63,036 nucleotides of DNA from Gymnopilus junonius (Eukaryota; Basidiomycota; Agaricomycetes; Agaricales; Galerinaceae). Below are positions 11,245 to 22,623 of this stretch, piece after piece (the stretch's first letter is position 1; the number at the start of each line of letters is the position of its first letter). Location: positions 1 through 63,036 of the forward strand of contig JADNYJ010000212.1 of assembly GCA_015501075.1 (NCBI GenBank). Reading direction: 5' to 3'. The translations under genes were made by a program, and so were the position numbers. The notes beneath the pieces are model-generated. The model saw only the letters and a program-made list of their open reading frames with translations, ran no database searches and was not told where the DNA came from.

Positions 11245-11712
11245 CCACTAGTCTTGTGCAGTTATTTGCAGTTATATAACTGGTTTTAACTGGTTACAGT
11301 TATGATCAGTTTTTTTTGGCATAAATAATTGTCTCATAGTGTAAACTAAATGAATCACAATTTTTGCAGTCAAAATGAGCCCAAGAACATCACAAACGGT
11401 TGAGAAATGATAAAATTAGAGCAGATTCAATGATTTTTGTGAGTATTGCTATAACTTTTTTGATTCTCAACCAAATTTTACGTTTTTTGGGTCGTTCAAA
11501 AGATATAATATGTGGGTATAATCGTGCAAAATTTTAAAATTTTATGACCAGTTTAAGTGGTTACAAAAATTCTAAAATCCAGACTAACTGCTAACTGGAT
11601 GGACTGCAGTTTACAGTTACAATGGTTAGTATATTTTGCAGTTAGCATTGATTAAAGTCTGGTTTGGTCTTGGTTAATTTCCAGTTAATTAACTGGACTT
11701 CCAAACACTAGC
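11245..11712. mobile_element. Diverged relative of the 378-1252 hAT MITE
   Basis: The right end GGACTTCCAAACACTA, the GGATGGACTGCAGTT subterminal motif and a central TTTTTTGGGTCGTTCAAAAG segment all match the first MITE in order and orientation. The left terminus is unclear and no exact 8-bp duplication is seen. The flanks read CTCTGCCAC and CTCTGGCACC, which may be a mutated duplication. Confidence 0.55.
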
Positions 11713-11812
11713 TGGACCCTTCAAGCTCTGGCACCTATTTATTTGATAGTTTTAGTACAGCTGTACCATTGTACCCTGGATCTCTTATCTTATGTATATA
11801 CATGAACAACTA

Positions 11813-12100
11813 CTGTACCAAACTGACCAACTCTTCAGCCTGGTGATGCATGACACATTTCAACCATCTCTTCGGCTCTTTGAGGGTGCCTGGGATGCGT
11901 GACAAAGAGACAAAACTCTTCATCCAGGGGGAGAAATTTTTGGTTTTTTTACCATTTTTTGGGGCCGTTTTTGGCTGTTCTTTTTTTTTTTTGGCCTGTC
12001 ACCCTCTTCGGAGCCCTTGGTGAGGCATGACAAATAGGGAATCTCTTCTCTTCAGCCAACTTTGTGATGCGTGACCGAAGAGTCAGTCAGTTTAGTACAG
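11813..12100. mobile_element. 288-bp TA-flanked MITE, family copy 1
   Basis: The ends read CTGTACCAAACTGACCAACTCTTC on the left and, inverted, CTGTACTAAACTGACTGACTCTTC on the right, with TA on each side (11811-11812 and 12101-12102). TA duplications suggest a Tc1/mariner-type source. Inside are repeats of GATGCGTGAC and CTCTTCGG. A related 360-bp copy is at 58966-59325. Confidence 0.75.
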
Positions 12101-12505
12101 TATATCAATATCTGCATCAAAGGACTTGACAATACTGTCATGAAAACCTCTATCCTAATGCATTCTCATCATCAGATTATTGAACCAGAGTCTGTTAAGA
12201 AATTGAGTAGTGTGTGGCAAAATGCAGCTATATTTAGATTTGACTTATTATTAGTATCCAGAGCTGGGTGTGTGATTATATCAGCAGTGTTCCTCTGCCA
12301 CTTATATAATCTAATATCTGTGCCAAGGTACTATCAGATTCACTGTTCAAGGTGTGTTCTATTTTATTCTGAAGGGCATATATTTAAATTTTACCTATCA
12401 TCATATATAGGTGGTCTGATACTATTATATGCATTCTAATACTATTTGTGAAGCAGGAAAAGCATTGTCCCGCCATGCGAAGCAGTGGCCCACTAAAACA
12501 AGTTA

Positions 12506-12769
12506 TAAGTGCACCAGATACAAAAACTTCAAGAATGTCAAAGTGACATTTATTCCATTGAAAGACATATCTGTCATGCAGGCTGAGATAGTACCCCAAG
12601 CAATAACTGAAGCATTGTCTGAGCCATAAAGAAGGACAGGTGTGCCAGAGCAAAAATTTTGTGGGATTGGTTGTGGAATGCTAAAGCTGGAAAGTTTTTC
12701 ATAGATAGCAAGACTGGCATATGCATCACAGGCAGCATACTGTACCATTTCATTCAATTTGGCAGTCAT
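12506..12769 (-). pseudogene. Fragment of a DEDDy 3'-5' exonuclease (RNase D/WRN-like) gene
   Basis: The frame holds VQYAACDAYASLAIYEKL, which fits the last motif of the DEDDy exonuclease domain (Y..xxD with the catalytic Asp), followed by GTPVLLYGSDNASVIAWG, a tail I recall from agaricomycete members of this family. The earlier Exo I and II motifs are not found upstream within the window, so only the C-terminal part is left. Confidence 0.6.
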
Positions 12770-12779
12770 GCATCATGGG

Positions 12780-13805
12780 CCCTTCAAAATCACCAAAATG
12801 TCATGGTTGTCATGGCAATTTTGTGTAGGTGCTGAAACCATTTTGGAGGTCATAATTTCAAAAAAATCAGCCAAAAATAGGGAAAAAATTGGAAAATTTC
12901 CCCTGGTGCAAATTTGATGTGGTTTTGGCTATTTGAGCCTGGAAACAAATAATTTTATAGGAATCCTCTCACCATGTATGTCATTGTTCCCTCCTGCTGC
13001 TTCAACACCTGCCAAAAAAAAATTTGTGTCATGGCAGATTTCCCAAGGTGCCAAAATCAAAATTTTGGCAGGTGCATCATGTGTCATAGGGCCTGCTGAA
13101 TTGATTGAAATGGGAGGTCTTATTGATCCCCCTGTGATTCCCTAGGGATTCCTGGGATTCCCCTATGGTTTGGGGGATTCTCAAAAACACAAGTACATTT
13201 TAAAACCATAGAAAATGAGCTTAGATTGCTTTGCTAAAAATTTACTCATTCCCTAGGTCAATATTCCCTGGGATCAACATCAGTCCTGGGGACTGGTCCT
13301 TGGGACTGAGGGGGAATGTCATAACTTTTAACCAAATTATAGTCTTTTCAGCCTTAATTAAGGTGATGCATAATTCTAAGTGTAAAAAAAGTAATAAAGT
13401 GATCCAAAGAGAGGAATTATCACCATTTATGGATGAACCTCCTATGTTTCTAGTGCTCTAAGTAATTATATTCAAATTTTTGTATTATTAGAGATCTTGA
13501 TATAGAAAAAATTATAAAATTCAGAAAAAAATTAAAAACATTAAGTTAAATAGGGTTGACAGCTGTAAAGCACTTTTAATACACAATAGAAAGCTAAATC
13601 TATACTACAGATACCATGGTGTATGGGTGTTATTATATGTTATTACAAAAATTCATGTTTTTTAACCTTTTTATAGTCTTATAGTATTCAAAATGATGCT
13701 ATATCTCATTTCTGGCTTTAAATACTGCACAGAGAATATTTTTACATATTAAGAAGCTCAGAGTCCCTAGAGTCCCAGGGAATCCCCTCAGTCCTCAGGG
13801 AATCC
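12780..13805. mobile_element. Repeat tract with GGGATTCCC-rich element
   Basis: At 13131-13330 and 13755-13806 there are many copies of (G)GATTCCC, CCCTAGGG, CCTGGGA and their complements, in opposite orientation at the two ends. This looks like a non-autonomous element of about 675 bp. Exact terminal inverted repeats and a target duplication could not be fixed. No coding sequence is seen. The region before it (12780-13130) is AT-rich without features. Confidence 0.4.
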
Positions 13806-13806
13806 C

Positions 13807-13860
13807 AGTAGGACTTGCCTGCTTGGGCCAATGCAGAGCATGGCATGAACGAGTCCTACT
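13807..13860. repeat. Long imperfect hairpin downstream of the Helitron ORF
   Basis: AGTAGGACT (13807-13815) pairs with AGTCCTACT (13852-13860), and inner TGCC/GGCA and TGCT/AGCA steps extend the stem. It starts 22 bp after the stop codon of the minus-strand Helitron gene, the position expected for a 3'-terminal Helitron hairpin. A clean CTRR end followed by T is not visible, so the element boundary is not proven. Confidence 0.45.
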
Positions 13861-13881
13861 TTTATTTTATTTTATTTTCTC

Positions 13882-16800
13882 CTAAATCTTGAGGGTATAT
13901 ATGGCAGCAGATGCATGTCTATCACGAAAGCTTGAAAGGTCTGGAGGGTTGTTTTCTGTGTGTCCAATGTACTCAGGCTGGCCACCATCAACCATGCCAT
14001 CATAGTACCAAATTTGTCCATCAGATTTGATAATGATAGTGGTAAAGTGTGCTTGACCATAGTAAATAATGCCTGCTAGTCTGTAAGTATGAGAAGCAAT
14101 ACCTTGTTTAATCTTAAAAGACATATCAGCAGCTATAGCATTAACAGTAAGATCAAATACTAGAATGTGAGGCAGACCAACAAGTGTATGGTTACTGTAT
14201 CCTGCTTCATGACATTCAGTGCAGGTCCGAGATGAACTGTAGTTTGGCTTACATAGAGCCCAATCTTTTACTGACTCACATCCATGAGTGTTCAGTACTA
14301 GACAGTTGTGGCTGTTATTGATAATATGATTATGATTGTTGCCACAAGAGTGAAATACATGATGGGTACTAAAGTTGACTTCAAATATTGCTGCAAAGAC
14401 ATGCTCAAGGGATGTATATCGTCCAAAAGACATTGTTGCAGGATTCAGTGCCTGCAATCTATGGCGGATATTGTCTCTGGTGTCTTCCAATGATTTTTGA
14501 TTTCTTTCATGCAGTAGAAAGCCCTTGTGTAAGGCAGTAAGAAATTGATTTCCTACAGAAGTAAAGAATGATTTCCACCTATGTTGGTCTTCTGTCCAGA
14601 TTGAAAGAAGAAGTGTAAAAACAGAGTCATATGCACAGCTATTGTTGCTCCATTTCATTCCAGTTGGCACAAGACAATGATGTGGTGAAGGCAGTTGAAT
14701 GGCTGAAGTCCTTTTCTGTCGCTTGGTCTTCTTTACTGAATCTTCAGTAGAGTGTTTTCTCTTTTGTTTCTGTTGCTGCAAATGAGTGTCTGACTGCTCA
14801 GTCTTTGTATCTATAGCCAAAGGCACCACAGAAGAATCTATAGCATCCACACTACTTTCAATGAAAGGGTCAAATTTTGACCACCGAATTGCTGAATGGA
14901 CAGTTGCAGGCACATGATGAATACCTTTCCACTTATGAAATGTATGTATGAGTGAGTTCCTTGTGTCCCCTGTGACACTGAAGTGGAGTTTGCCATTGTA
15001 TCGCAATTTTGTAATTTCATCTAGCAATTCTAGCTCTCGAAACTCTTGTCGCAAACCTCCATACAATTTTTTCCCTGTTATTTTTCTCTCATCAAAACCT
15101 TGAAGAATCATAGTACCCTTTGCCGTAGAGCTACGGGACAATGCCATATAATATGCCTGATGTGAATTGAGGTTGTTAAGATCTGCAGTGTTAACACCCC
15201 TTGTCTTTCCCTGAGAAACAAAGTCGGTCATTGCAAAATTAACCAGTATCTCTGCCTGAGTACGATTGATCAACACAGTATCATCATTTGGAAGAGCAGC
15301 AGATATGGCAATCTTTGATGGGACAATTGGAACCACATTCTCAGGAAGACCCTCAAAATGAACACAGGACGGAGGATCCTTCAGTTTAACAAATAGAGTG
15401 TCCAATACTCTTTGTCCTTTTTTACCCAACTTTGACTGCCAACCATGTACAAAACCTTCTTGACCTCTTGTCATACAAAGCTCAGTAGCATAATTTGTGC
15501 ATATCATAACTGGCAGTCCAATACATAAACTCAGTTTTCCAGAAATATGCTTGTCTGTTGTTGAAGGAGGAAGCGCCCATAGACCTTCTTGCATTTCGTC
15601 TGTTATGTGATTAACTCGTTTAATATTAATTGAGTTTTCCTTGTCAGTTTTTCCTGCTCTAGGTTCATCCTCAGAAAAGAAGTCTGTGAGCTGCTGACCT
15701 GTTTCTTGGGCAAACCGGATTGCTCCAAGCCTATTGATTTCATCTTTGTGTAGGTTTCTTGCTGTAATCACTGATACATTTCTAAATTCATCATCACATA
15801 CGGAGCGCTCACCTGGCTTGTGAGATGATATCAGCATTTTTAAAAAAGCAATATCTTTGATTGAACATGCCTTATATTGCATATTCTCTAGGGCTTGTCT
15901 GAGGGATGAATCTTCTTCGGATTGTGTGCGCTGTCTCATGTTCTGCCGTAGTATAACGACAGTTGTAACCTGGTGCCATAATGCCTTTCCAATTGACTGT
16001 TCCTGTGACCTTGAACCTGTTGAAGTCAACCCAATGCTATGAGAATATAAAGATATACTTTCTCCACCCATAGCAGGAGGTAATTGTGCAAAGTCACCTG
16101 AAAAAACCATGTTAAGACCTCCAAAAGGGACATCAGCACAGCCTAAAATTTTAGCCAGCTGGCTGTTTATTCTAAAGAGATCTCTTGCAGACAACATTGA
16201 AACTTCATCAAAAAATACATATTCCACTCCTCTAAGACCTGATTTTATTTCTCCTAGTTTAGCACAGCTCATATAGTCATTTATACCAAATACTGAATGA
16301 TAGGTATTTCCACCTAGTAGAGCTGCTGCAGTACCAGTCGGAGCAACAATAACGAAACGATGACTCTCTTTTCTTTCTATAAAAAAATGTGATAAAGCTT
16401 TCAGTACTTGAGACTTGCCTGTGCCTCCCATACCACCAAGATACATTTTCAATTGCTCAGGATTTTTGGATATTGCATGATTGGCAATAATTCTGAAGGC
16501 TCTCTCTTGCTCTTCGTTAAGACTAAATTTTAAAATAGTATCTTTTACAAGGTCTGAATCAGGGACAACTTCAAATTTCTTTTCTAGATATGATTTGTCT
16601 ACAATTTTTACTGTCCCCTCCTTGACAACATTATTTGTGTAAGAGCAATGCTCTCTTTCTTCAGCAGTACCGTGTATATGAGCGTTGTGTTCATTTTTTT
16701 TCTCCTGTATTTCTAACTTTTTTTTATCGACTTCATGCTTCCATTGAGAACCATTTATCATCCGGTCAGGTATGAAAGGCTCTGAGCCAGAACAATCTGG

Positions 16801-19800
16801 TTGCTTTGGATTAATCCAGCCAAGCCTTGTTAAAATTGAATTCATTTCAGCAGCTTCCCTTAGACGTCTTAACTGTTTTACGCCACACTGCAAAGGATGA
16901 TCAGGGGCTTCATCATATTGTGGGTACATTCCATTGGACTCTGCACTATCATCAGCACCATCCCCACCATTCTCATCCATCCAGCTACCTATGAGTGACA
17001 TGTCCACACCTTTCTTCAGCTGAGCACGAAAATCGTCTCTTGCATCTAAACACTCATATCTGACATTGAAATTGTCCATCAGTTGAACATCCCTTTTTGA
17101 GAATTTATGCTCAGAAAAACACTGGTCCCATGAACCAGCAGTTTTGAGCTCACTTGGTTGGCGCCATGGCTTGAAAAGGGTCAGCATAGTGCAACAATAG
17201 TACTCTCTGTCACCTTGGTCACGTCTAGGCAGATTTCCCCCCAGGAAATTAGGTACTCGGTGTGTATTGTTTTTGATGTACCGGTGTATATGGCTCTCAT
17301 ACAAAGGGTGGTTGTGTTTGAAATAGTAGCTGCCATCTGGAAGGTCTTCGCGATCCACTGGAACAGACTTGTTTGACTCTTCCAGCGATGCAGTGGAGTC
17401 ATCATCATCATCATCTATGAAGGATGACTCATATGAGTCTGAAATAAGACTGCTATCTCCATCTTCCTCCTGCTTATTTTTACTACCTTTTGTATTCTTA
17501 ACTAATTTTTCTCTGGTAAAGCATCGTATCCACTCATACAGTGAAATATTCTCCAGTTCAGCAGAGCGATGAACATAATCCAAAACAGGTGATATGCCCA
17601 CAACCCTTCCATTGCTTCGTACAATTGCCACCTTCACTTGCTCACGGCTATCATCTAGTTCACTAAGCTCACGACGGACATAAGTAACAAAACTTTGCCA
17701 ATAGAAAGGTACAAAGCTGTGCCCAGTGTAATGATCAGGATTGCCCAGAAGGTACATACAAATCATGGGAGCACCCATTTCAGCTCTGGCACTTAGAAGA
17801 TTTACAACTTTGGTCATAAAACGTCGTGCCTTTTCTTTCATTGGTAATGTGCCACCTAACATTTCTCCATTTTTCCGAAATATGGAACGGATAGAATCAA
17901 ATATTGTATGGGTTTTCAAAGACGCTTTGGTTATGTAGTCAGATATATAGATAACAATTGCTTTAATTGCAGTTCCTGATGACAGACAAGTAACATCTGT
18001 GTTGCACCGAAATAGATAAGTGACCAAAGGTGTGAAGGTGTTGATCCATTGCTCTCTCTTCCTCATCTGAATTGCACCCAGCTTGTCTATCAATGTTTCA
18101 AGGACAACTGCTCTTGGAAATCTGGCTTTACACTTTCCCCATATATTATCAAGACAACCTTTGAAAGAGCTTGTCTTTTTTCTACTCCCGTCACGTTTTG
18201 CACCATGACTGCAGCTATGAACATTAGATCGATCAAGGGTATCATCTGTAATAATGTTATAACTATCCTTCCATCTGCTGTAATTACAACAAAGTTTACA
18301 ACTGTCCTCAAAACCACCAGCATGGGTTTTGCACGCAGGTGGTGGAGCAGCAGGAAGGCATTGGGTTGGGTCAGTATATCCCTCTGCTTTCCGGAGGGCA
18401 TTGCATTTCTCAAGAACTTCAGCATGTGTTCCTGTGAGAAAATCTCCAGAGAAGCAGCTTTCTAGCCAGTCAGTTACCTTCTTTCGCCATTCTGAATCAG
18501 CTGCCAGAATACGATCACGGAGCTCTTGTGGGTTCAAGCAATTTGTGATCCATAATAGCATATGTAAGTGTAATGTTAACCGTCCTTGCTGCTCAACAGT
18601 ACCATAGTATGCACTTGTATGACCATACAAACCTCTTTGTTTCTGTCCAACACCAAGTACGTCTCTTATAAAAGTCTCAACTATAAAGTGAAAAAATCGT
18701 GCACCTGCAACTGGGTTTGCACAAATTAATCGAATGCGTTCATCATAAGGTAAAAGTAGCTCAGGTTTATACTCTGTCTTTGTATCAGCAAAGTACAAAC
18801 AAATTGGATGCTGTATATCAGCAGGAGACAGTGTAATGTACCAGCTCGGTGCACCTAGAGAATTTATCAGTGACCATATTTCATTTCGCATGTACTTTTT
18901 GCTGGTTGTTGACCCATTGACAGGGCCCTGCATCGCATCCAGATCATTAATGATCTGAAAGCAAAGCTTTTCGGGCTCAGATTGAGGCTTGACATATTCA
19001 CCCTTCTCCAATCTTTCCAAGATGGTGTCCAAGACAGACCAATTGACATCCATGAGGTGTTGGCTAATGTCAACAAAGCGGTTCTGCTCTGCAAGAAGAA
19101 ATCCTTGTGTATTTACGGTTTTGATTTGCTGGTGTGAGAATGCTACAAAAGGAAAATTGGTATCTGTTTGGAAGCGCTTATCATGGTACATAAGAAGGTG
19201 TCATATGTGAGCCTTTTCGGACAATGGTGTTGTCCCGATCCCACCTCTTCCATATGGAAATAGCCAAGGAAACATCATTGGATATAGCTGGGGATTATCA
19301 TAGATGGATTCAAGCTTACTACTATGACCGACAGCTAGCATCTTTCCATTGCTGTTTAAGTGCCGGAGTGCAATGGCCTTTATTTCGTTGGTTGACATAC
19401 TTTGTAGGCTTTCTGCTGTAAGGCCATGTACCGTAAAGGGGCAATCCCCTTCTTCTGCACCGTCTTCTGTGTCCTGGTCAAAGACACTTGTTCCCTCTGG
19501 CACCTTATTTGTCTCAGATTCTCTATACTCAATCGAGACGGGGGGCATGTCTTCGGGATATGACTCAAGATTGCTGTGAGATATCTCTATATTTGCATAG
19601 TCGCAATGGTTGAGTTTAAGCCAGTTTAATGCACGAACAACACAGTTTCTTCTTACCAGAAATGGTGTTCTCTTAAGGTCATCAGGTGTGGGCTTACATG
19701 GACCTGTGAAGAGTATTGCAAGGACATCATCCATATCATCACGGGGTGGAGGAAGTATATCATATATCTTAGGAATGGGTGATTCAAAAGCAACCATATT

Positions 19801-20511
19801 GGCCTTCATTTTTTTCATGCCAGAAGCAACCTTTACATATGCACATGTGTGTCTCACTCGTGCAATAAGAAGTTTTTCTACAAACCGCAAGTCTTTCAGC
19901 TCTTTCGGTACAGTGCCAATCCATAAATTGTTAGCAAGGGCTTGACGGGGAACAACACCTTTCCTGACCCAGCCCCTGCAGTCATGACATATTTTATCGC
20001 AAGTGTAATCAAGAACAGGACCATTATACTCCTGCACAGGACGATCTGGTGTTCTCCTTTCGCGGCGAGTAACGCCAGGTGACTCAAGAATATGTAGCAT
20101 CTTTTTCACTGCCTTCAGCCTGCTCAGCTCTTTGAGAGGTTTCAACTGACCACATACAGCACAACCAGCTTCTTCTGTGCTTTCCTTCGACATAGACTTG
20201 CAAGCTCTCTTCAGAATGTCATTGAAAAGATCATCACTCAAAGGTTGGGGCAGGAACTCCAAGTTGACAGAATCATCCTCCACCTGAACACTTGACCTGT
20301 ATGCCTTGACACGTGCATTGGAAAGCTTAGTTGTACTTGAATCAACTCTAAAAACATAATAACATGCGGCACAAGACTCGCAGTTGTGATCCACAGATTC
20401 CACAAGAAGATCCGCCAGCTTACACCTAGAACCCAGGTTGATTCCATGTGCACAGGCAATCTTCCGAGCCTCAGGCAGAGTCACCAAGTTCAGAATTGTG
20501 CCCAGAGGCAC
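13882..20511 (-). CDS. Helitron Rep/helicase with C-terminal ubiquitin-peptidase-like domain (one nonsense codon)
   Basis: This is the rolling-circle transposase of a Helitron. The N-terminal part (20511-19204) carries CxxC pairs (CAVCGQ, CDKICHDC) and DUF6570-like sequence. After the stop, the 1769-residue part starts at MYHDKRF (19191) and holds the HUH motif HLH (residues 208-210), Rep tyrosines in YISDYITK (Y415, Y419), Walker A GGMGGTGKS (about 917), Walker B FFDEVSM (about 992), GDFAQLPP, and SQGKTRG and ALSRSS of a PIF1-like helicase. From about residue 1505 a peptidase-like domain has NNSCAYDS, QAHFTTI and WYYDGM, resembling the Cys, His and Asp/Asn boxes of C19 ubiquitin peptidases. 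A single in-frame TGA at 19201-19203 splits it at SEKAHI-HLL. The true start is upstream: position 20511 is GTG and no ATG lies in frame. CpG content is normal, unlike copy 1. Confidence 0.88.
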
Positions 20512-21337
20512 CCTGGCACATATATGACCCTGACAGACAAAGGTACTATAATCGGATCAACAGAGCATTGGAGGAAGCGCAGCTTGGACCTATGGTCAAT
20601 TCCACTGATATCTGTGGCAATATATGGCCGGAGTACCTGAAATTCTATAAAGCTGAGTGCCCTACCACCACCCTTAGCTGAAAGACTGGGTCTGTCAACA
20701 GTAGGCGCATTCACATGACCCAGAGGAATACCACACGATGGAACAGGAGATGACGAGCAGGGTGGCATGAAAAGACTGCAACATGCAAGAAAACAGGAAA
20801 GATACTGCACATACATGATCACTGCATAAGAAACCAGTGGAGTGAACGCCTGAAGTGCTTGGAAGGCCATATGAACCACTCCAAGAAGGTCGAACAGCCA
20901 TTGCAGACAAGGCCCGAGATGCCTCAAAAGGTTTACCAGGACAGGGCTGGCATAGACGCAACACCTTGTAAAGGCATCCACAAGAACGCGGAATATACAT
21001 TGAGCATGGGTCAATGCTGTAATACACCAGGTAGATAAGAATACATCCAGCGCAAGCGGAAGGGAGAAAGATCTGCAACCGGAAGTCAGAGAGGGTCAGA
21101 GTCCACCATGAAGGAAAAATACCTCTTAATTGGTCTTCTGACAAGTGAGTCAAATGGTGCAAAGTCCCTCTAGACTGAAACAAGTCTGAGGCAAAAGCGC
21201 TCGAACAGCAGATGTAGATCAACGGAACGAGCGCGAGCAGAAGGCCAACGCACAACGGTGACATGTCGGGATGAAGGCAAGAGCAAGGCGTGCGCGATCC
21301 TCAAAGTGAACCGTGAGACGCGAAAGGCACGTGCAAG
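20512..21337 (-). other. 5' region of the Helitron, start exon not resolved
   Basis: A long open frame on the minus strand (21014-20490, 174 codons) runs into the Helitron gene one base out of frame: it ends VRVIYVPG just where the downstream frame begins VPLGTILNL. A one-base indel or an intron could join them. No Helitron 5' end could be identified, and no other gene is recognised here. Confidence 0.4.
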
Positions 21338-21892
21338 TTAAACATGATCCAAATTCAACAAATACAAACAGCAAACGCGACAACGGGAGGCCTTGCAGTT
21401 CAAACAGACATCAACAATTGCAATTATCAACTCTTGTCTAGTTCGATGGTAACTACGATTCGACGCTAGCAGACCTTCCCGGAACCCTGTTAACACATGC
21501 ACCACCCTCCAAGTAGTCACCCGGCACTCAGTGCTACTCAATCTGAATCCGGAAACATACGATGGTGAGCCCTCGCACTCGATACGGTAGAAGCAAAACC
21601 ATACTGACCAAGTGTTGATGTAATGGGCATACTGTTCCAAAACAACCCATTCCTGGCGCCTCGCATAACTAAAGTACGGATGGTCGACGAGATCTGCTGG
21701 AAGGTCTGCATGACTTGAGTAAAGTTCAAGGAGAGTATCAGTGAGGTGCGTACCTATAAAGGCCTTGAAGGCAGCTACACCACTCTCTGATGTGTGCTCC
21801 AGTATAACCTTGACCTCCTTGGGATCGAACAAAAAGACAGGACGCGCAGCGCCAGAGGACGACGACATGTTAGCGGAGGTTGAGGTGCTCAT
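21338..21892 (-). CDS. Small protein with HPYFSYxxRxxWVVL motif (paralogue A)
   Basis: I do not recognise the function. The frame starts ATG at 21892 with a Ser/Thr-rich N-terminus. It contains LPADLVDHPYFSYARRQEW and WVVLEQYAHYI, which match LSAELMTHPFFSYENRANW and WVVLGTWLDYM of the divergent gene at 22107-22422. The part after about residue 95 has no counterpart in the partner and may include an unspliced intron, so the 3' end is uncertain. A TATAAA box lies at 21935-21930, 38 bp upstream of the ATG. Confidence 0.6.
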   Translation of the reverse strand: MSTSTSANMSSSSGAARPVFLFDPKEVKVILEHTSESGVAAFKAFIGTHLTDTLLELYSSHADLPADLVDHPYFSYARRQEWVVLEQYAHYINTWSVWFCFYRIECEGSPSYVSGFRLSSTECRVTTWRVVHVLTGFREGLLASNRSYHRTRQELIIAIVDVCLNCKASRCRVCCLYLLNLDHV

Positions 21893-22106
21893 GGTATGAA
21901 TTGAAAGGATTCACCCTCGCATGTCTGCCTTTATATTGACTTCTGGAACGGACAGGCAGTCACCAGGTGATTCTCCCATCGATTCGCCTCGCAGACGCAA
22001 ATCGTACGATATGAGATCCAAACCAAAGCCTATATAAATACATCCAAGAGGAGGCAATCCACCCCAGCTTTCCAGCTTCAAACTCCAGCAGTCACCGCAA
22101 ACGCAA
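21893..22106. promoter_or_regulatory. 214-bp bidirectional promoter between paralogues A and B
   Basis: The gap separates two homologous divergent genes. It carries TATAAA on the minus strand (21935-21930) and TATATAAATA on the plus strand (22031-22040, 67 bp before the ATG of gene B). Confidence 0.6.
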
Positions 22107-22422
22107 ATGCCACCTCAATTCACGTTGGACTTGAATGGGTGGTATCACCCTCCGCTGGCATATCAAATGCTCATTCACACTCCCCGTTTTATGATTGAGG
22201 ACTTCAAAAGAGACCACCTCCGTGAGTTTCGATGCAACAGTCGATTTCCTTCTCGCTAACCCTCATGCAACAGGACTGTCTGCTGAGTTGATGACCCACC
22301 CCTTCTTCTCCTATGAAAACCGAGCAAATTGGGTTGTGCTCGGCACATGGTTGGACTACATGATGGCAACGTGCAACAGCGACAGCGACAGCTCAAGCGA
22401 AGCCGAAGAAGACAGTGTCTAG
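22107..22422 (+). CDS. Small acidic-tailed protein with HPFFSYxxRxxWVVL motif (paralogue B)
   Basis: Start ATG at 22107 (MPPQFTLDLNGWYH). The frame needs one intron of about 52 nt with GTGAGT donor, CTAAC branch site and CAACAG acceptor, within about 22222-22273. Splicing gives DFKRDHLRLSAELMTHPFF and restores similarity to paralogue A. The C-terminus is a Ser/Glu/Asp tail (SDSDSSSEAEEDS). Function unknown; head-to-head with its paralogue. Confidence 0.65.
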
Positions 22423-22623
22423 TCGCCGGATTAGTTGGAGGGCTTGGACAACAGCATGACGGGGCGCATCGAGTTCATGTATCCCTTTAATTGACTCATC
22501 TGACACAATATACGCGACGCATGGCGTGATTTATTGAGAGGAAAGCTACGTAAAATCGAAATTAAAACGAGAATAAGGGTTGCGGAACAAAAGAACGGCG
22601 GGACAATTAATGCGTGAATACAT

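Noticed and set aside
13800..13812. Helitron 3' terminus CTRR at CTGG (minus strand 13808-13805)
   Set aside because: The next base is G, not the T expected at an A/T insertion site, and the hairpin touches the tetranucleotide without the usual spacer.
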